A stretch of DNA of 64,000 nt from an uncultured Dermabacter sp. Lineage in GTDB: Bacteria; Actinomycetota; Actinomycetes; Actinomycetales; Dermabacteraceae. Positions 62,411 to 64,000 of this stretch are shown here, piece after piece. The position numbers were made by a program, and so were the translations under genes. Position 1 is the first letter of the stretch; each line of letters starts with the position of its first letter. The notes under the pieces are model-generated. The model ran no database searches and was not told the origin of the DNA. It saw only the letters and a program-made list of their open reading frames with translations. The DNA lies in assembly GCA_947252755.1 (NCBI GenBank), contig CAMXWV010000005.1:62001-126000 (forward strand), given 5' to 3'.

Positions 62411-63324
62411 GAGCACGGTACGTCCTTGCCGAGAGCTTCACCGGCCTCTGGCGCAATATCGCCATGGTCATCTCCGTGATCATCGTGACCGCGGTGTCCC
62501 TGTCCTTCGTGGGCGCCGGCATTGCGATGCAGAAGCAGATCATGGAGATGAAGAAGACCCTGGTCCAGAATTCCCAGATCACGATCTACATGTGTTCCCC
62601 CCACTCCACCGGGGCCTCCTGTGCTGGCGGGGCTGCGTCGGAGGCACAGCTGAATGAAGCCCGGGATGCCCTGAAGGGAGATGTGCTCTCCCCGTATATC
62701 GACACCGTCACCGAACGCAGCCAAGATGAGGCGCTGGCGATCTACCAGGATCAGTTCGCCGGTGAAGGATTCGCGCAGGAGTTCACCGCGGAGGACATGC
62801 CCGTCTCCTTCCACATCACCCTCAAGGATGCTGAGCGGTCGCAGGCAGTGGTGGACTTCTTCCAGGGTCGCGACGGCGTGGATGAAGTGTCTGACCTGCT
62901 GGCCGTGTACGCGCCGTTCATCAATGCTCTGAATCAGTCCACCGCGCTGGCGATCGGACTTGCCGCGATCATGCTGGTGGCCGCGGTGCTGCTGGTGGCC
63001 ACCACGATCCGCATGTCCGTGGTGAACCGCCGCCGTGAGATTGCGATCATGCGTCTGGTGGGCGCGTCTAACCTGTTCATCCGCCTGCCGTTCCTGCTGG
63101 AGGGGGCAGTGGCGGCGATCATTGGCGGGGTGCTCGCCTCCGGGATCCTCGGGGTGGGCCTGCACTACCTGGTGGACGGCTGGCTGCGCCCCACCCTGGG
63201 TGGTGAGATCGTGCAGATCGGAGTGGAGGACATCATGTGGATTTCGCCGATTCTGCTGGTCATCGGGGCTGTTCTCGCCGTAGGTTCATCAGTTGTCAGT
63301 CTCAACCGTTACTTGAAGGTGTGA
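62407..63324 (+). CDS. ftsX: FtsX cell-division membrane protein
   Basis: A 305-residue permease-like protein: a first helix (about 18-40), a large extracellular domain (about 45-170) with cysteines in MCSPHSTGASC, then three helices at about 177-198, 222-248 and 278-296 with NRRREIAIMRLVGASNLFIR between. The extracellular domain binds and activates a peptidoglycan hydrolase. It overlaps ftsE; the partner candidate follows 7 bases after its stop. Confidence 0.95.
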   Translation: MRARYVLAESFTGLWRNIAMVISVIIVTAVSLSFVGAGIAMQKQIMEMKKTLVQNSQITIYMCSPHSTGASCAGGAASEAQLNEARDALKGDVLSPYIDTVTERSQDEALAIYQDQFAGEGFAQEFTAEDMPVSFHITLKDAERSQAVVDFFQGRDGVDEVSDLLAVYAPFINALNQSTALAIGLAAIMLVAAVLLVATTIRMSVVNRRREIAIMRLVGASNLFIRLPFLLEGAVAAIIGGVLASGILGVGLHYLVDGWLRPTLGGEIVQIGVEDIMWISPILLVIGAVLAVGSSVVSLNRYLKV

Positions 63325-63331
63325 TCCGTTG

Positions 63332-64000
63332 ATGAGTCAGCCAAGCCGACGCGCTCTTCTTCGCTCCTTCGGTGCGCTCTCCCTCACCGGTGGGCTCGGT
63401 GCCGGTCTGCTCACCGCGAGCGGGCCGATGGCGTTTGCCGATGAGAAGGATGACAAGATCCGCGAAAAGAAGAACGTGGATCAGCAGTTGGACGATGTGC
63501 GCGCTTCCCTTGAGGGGGTGGAGGAGGACCTTGCCACCACCTACATGGAGCTCGCAGAAACCGAGCTGAAAATCCCTGATGCGCAGGCCCGATTGGATGA
63601 TGCCCGCTCCGCTCTGGCCGAAGCGAAGAAGGAGGACAAGCGCATCGCGGATCGCCTCACCGCCGCCCAGGAGGAGGAGAAGGACCTCTCCGCCCAGGTG
63701 GAGAAGGGGGAGAAGGAGATCACGCAGAGCTCAGAGAAGCTCTCCCAGGCGTCTCTGGACGCCTATAAAGGATCCGGCATGCCCAGCGTGACCTCGGTGT
63801 TCATCGGGTCGGAGAATCCGCAGGAGACCGTGGACCGCTCCGTCAACTATCGCCTCACCCTTGAAGCGCAGGGCACGCAGCTGAGCGGGCAGCGCACCGA
63901 ACATTCGCAGAACGTGAACGCGGCGGACCGCCTGCAGGCGGTGCGTGAGGAGATCACTGACCTCAAAAAACAGTCTGAAGAGGCGGTGCGCGTTCGCGAG
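63332..64000 (+). CDS. Secreted coiled-coil protein, probably FtsEX-controlled murein hydrolase (partial)
   Basis: Cut by the right edge; 223 residues are visible from ATG 63332. A twin-arginine-like signal peptide (SRRALLRSFGALSLTGGLGA, ending MAFADE) is followed by a long coiled coil rich in Glu, Lys and Leu with a break at GSGMPSVTSVFIG. This matches the N-terminal regulatory domain of PcsB/RipC/EnvC-type proteins. A catalytic domain (M23, NlpC/P60 or CHAP) is expected beyond the window but not seen. Adjacency to ftsX (7 bases) supports activation by FtsX. Confidence 0.78.
   Translation, partial: MSQPSRRALLRSFGALSLTGGLGAGLLTASGPMAFADEKDDKIREKKNVDQQLDDVRASLEGVEEDLATTYMELAETELKIPDAQARLDDARSALAEAKKEDKRIADRLTAAQEEEKDLSAQVEKGEKEITQSSEKLSQASLDAYKGSGMPSVTSVFIGSENPQETVDRSVNYRLTLEAQGTQLSGQRTEHSQNVNAADRLQAVREEITDLKKQSEEAVRVRE

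Overview
The window is a 64 kb piece of a high-GC Gram-positive chromosome. The organism is an actinobacterium, most likely of the order Micrococcales. Two WhiB regulators, BldC, MtrA/MtrB/LpqB, DUF3499, DUF5719, an Rv3235-like protein and a PdtaS-type kinase support this, as does a gene order matching the Mycobacterium tuberculosis Rv3260c-Rv3235 block (whiB2, zincin-like gene, DUF3499, manB, mtrA, mtrB, lpqB, comF-like, hpf, secA, Rv3235-like). A Dermabacteraceae-like host is a guess. I see no rRNA, tRNA, CRISPR, transposase or phage gene. No stretch longer than 300 bases lacks a gene; the largest gaps (about 170-255 bases) hold promoters, short tandem repeats and DnaA-box-like sites.

Bases 1-26 kb form a cell-surface glycan locus with frequent strand switches. 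At the left edge are the end of a WbpD-like acetyltransferase, a WbpE-like aminotransferase and a WbpB-like dehydrogenase. A WbpI/WecB-type epimerase (10.7 kb) and a WbpA-type UDP-GlcNAc dehydrogenase (15.3-16.7 kb) lie further in. Together they make up the five-step route to UDP-2,3-diacetamido-2,3-dideoxy-uronic acid (ManNAc3NAcA type). Between them lie GT4 glycosyltransferases (one a double-domain fusion), a Wzx-type flippase, two large DUF6541-type membrane proteins, a DUF2304 protein, a polyprenyl-phosphate-type GT2 and an LCP ligase. Next comes a galactofuran operon: GlfT1-like GT2, another GT2, UDP-galactopyranose mutase, GlfT2-like polymerase and a Wzm/Wzt ABC exporter. The locus therefore holds two export routes, suggesting two glycans.

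Bases 26-47 kb are conserved core actinobacterial genes: TIGR03089 protein, FolC/Mur-ligase-like protein, WhiB2/WhmD, a giant membrane GT2-like protein, DUF5719, a zincin-fold protein, DUF3499, a phosphomannomutase fused to a Trm112-like domain, MtrA-MtrB-LpqB, ComF-like, HPF, SecA, Rv3235-like, a LysM protein and BldC.

Bases 47-60 kb hold a Tad/Flp pilus system in two blocks: cpaB-tadZ (47.3-49.1 kb) and tadA-tadB-tadC-flp-TadE/G-like genes (55.1-59.8 kb). Between them sit DUF6912, DUF2505, a PdtaS-like kinase, WhiB1, a small membrane protein, an SRAP peptidase and a YihY protein. Bases 59.8-64 kb carry prfB, ftsE (with a 200-residue acidic tail), ftsX and the start of a secreted coiled-coil protein that is probably the FtsEX-controlled hydrolase.

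The most unusual observations are imperfect short tandem duplications (15-17 bp and about 26 bp periods) at gene boundaries, some of which multiply a Shine-Dalgarno/start unit or a stop codon; a galactan operon and a diacetamido-uronate pathway side by side; and family members lacking expected catalytic motifs (the GT2 at 28.4 kb and the zincin at 33.4 kb).
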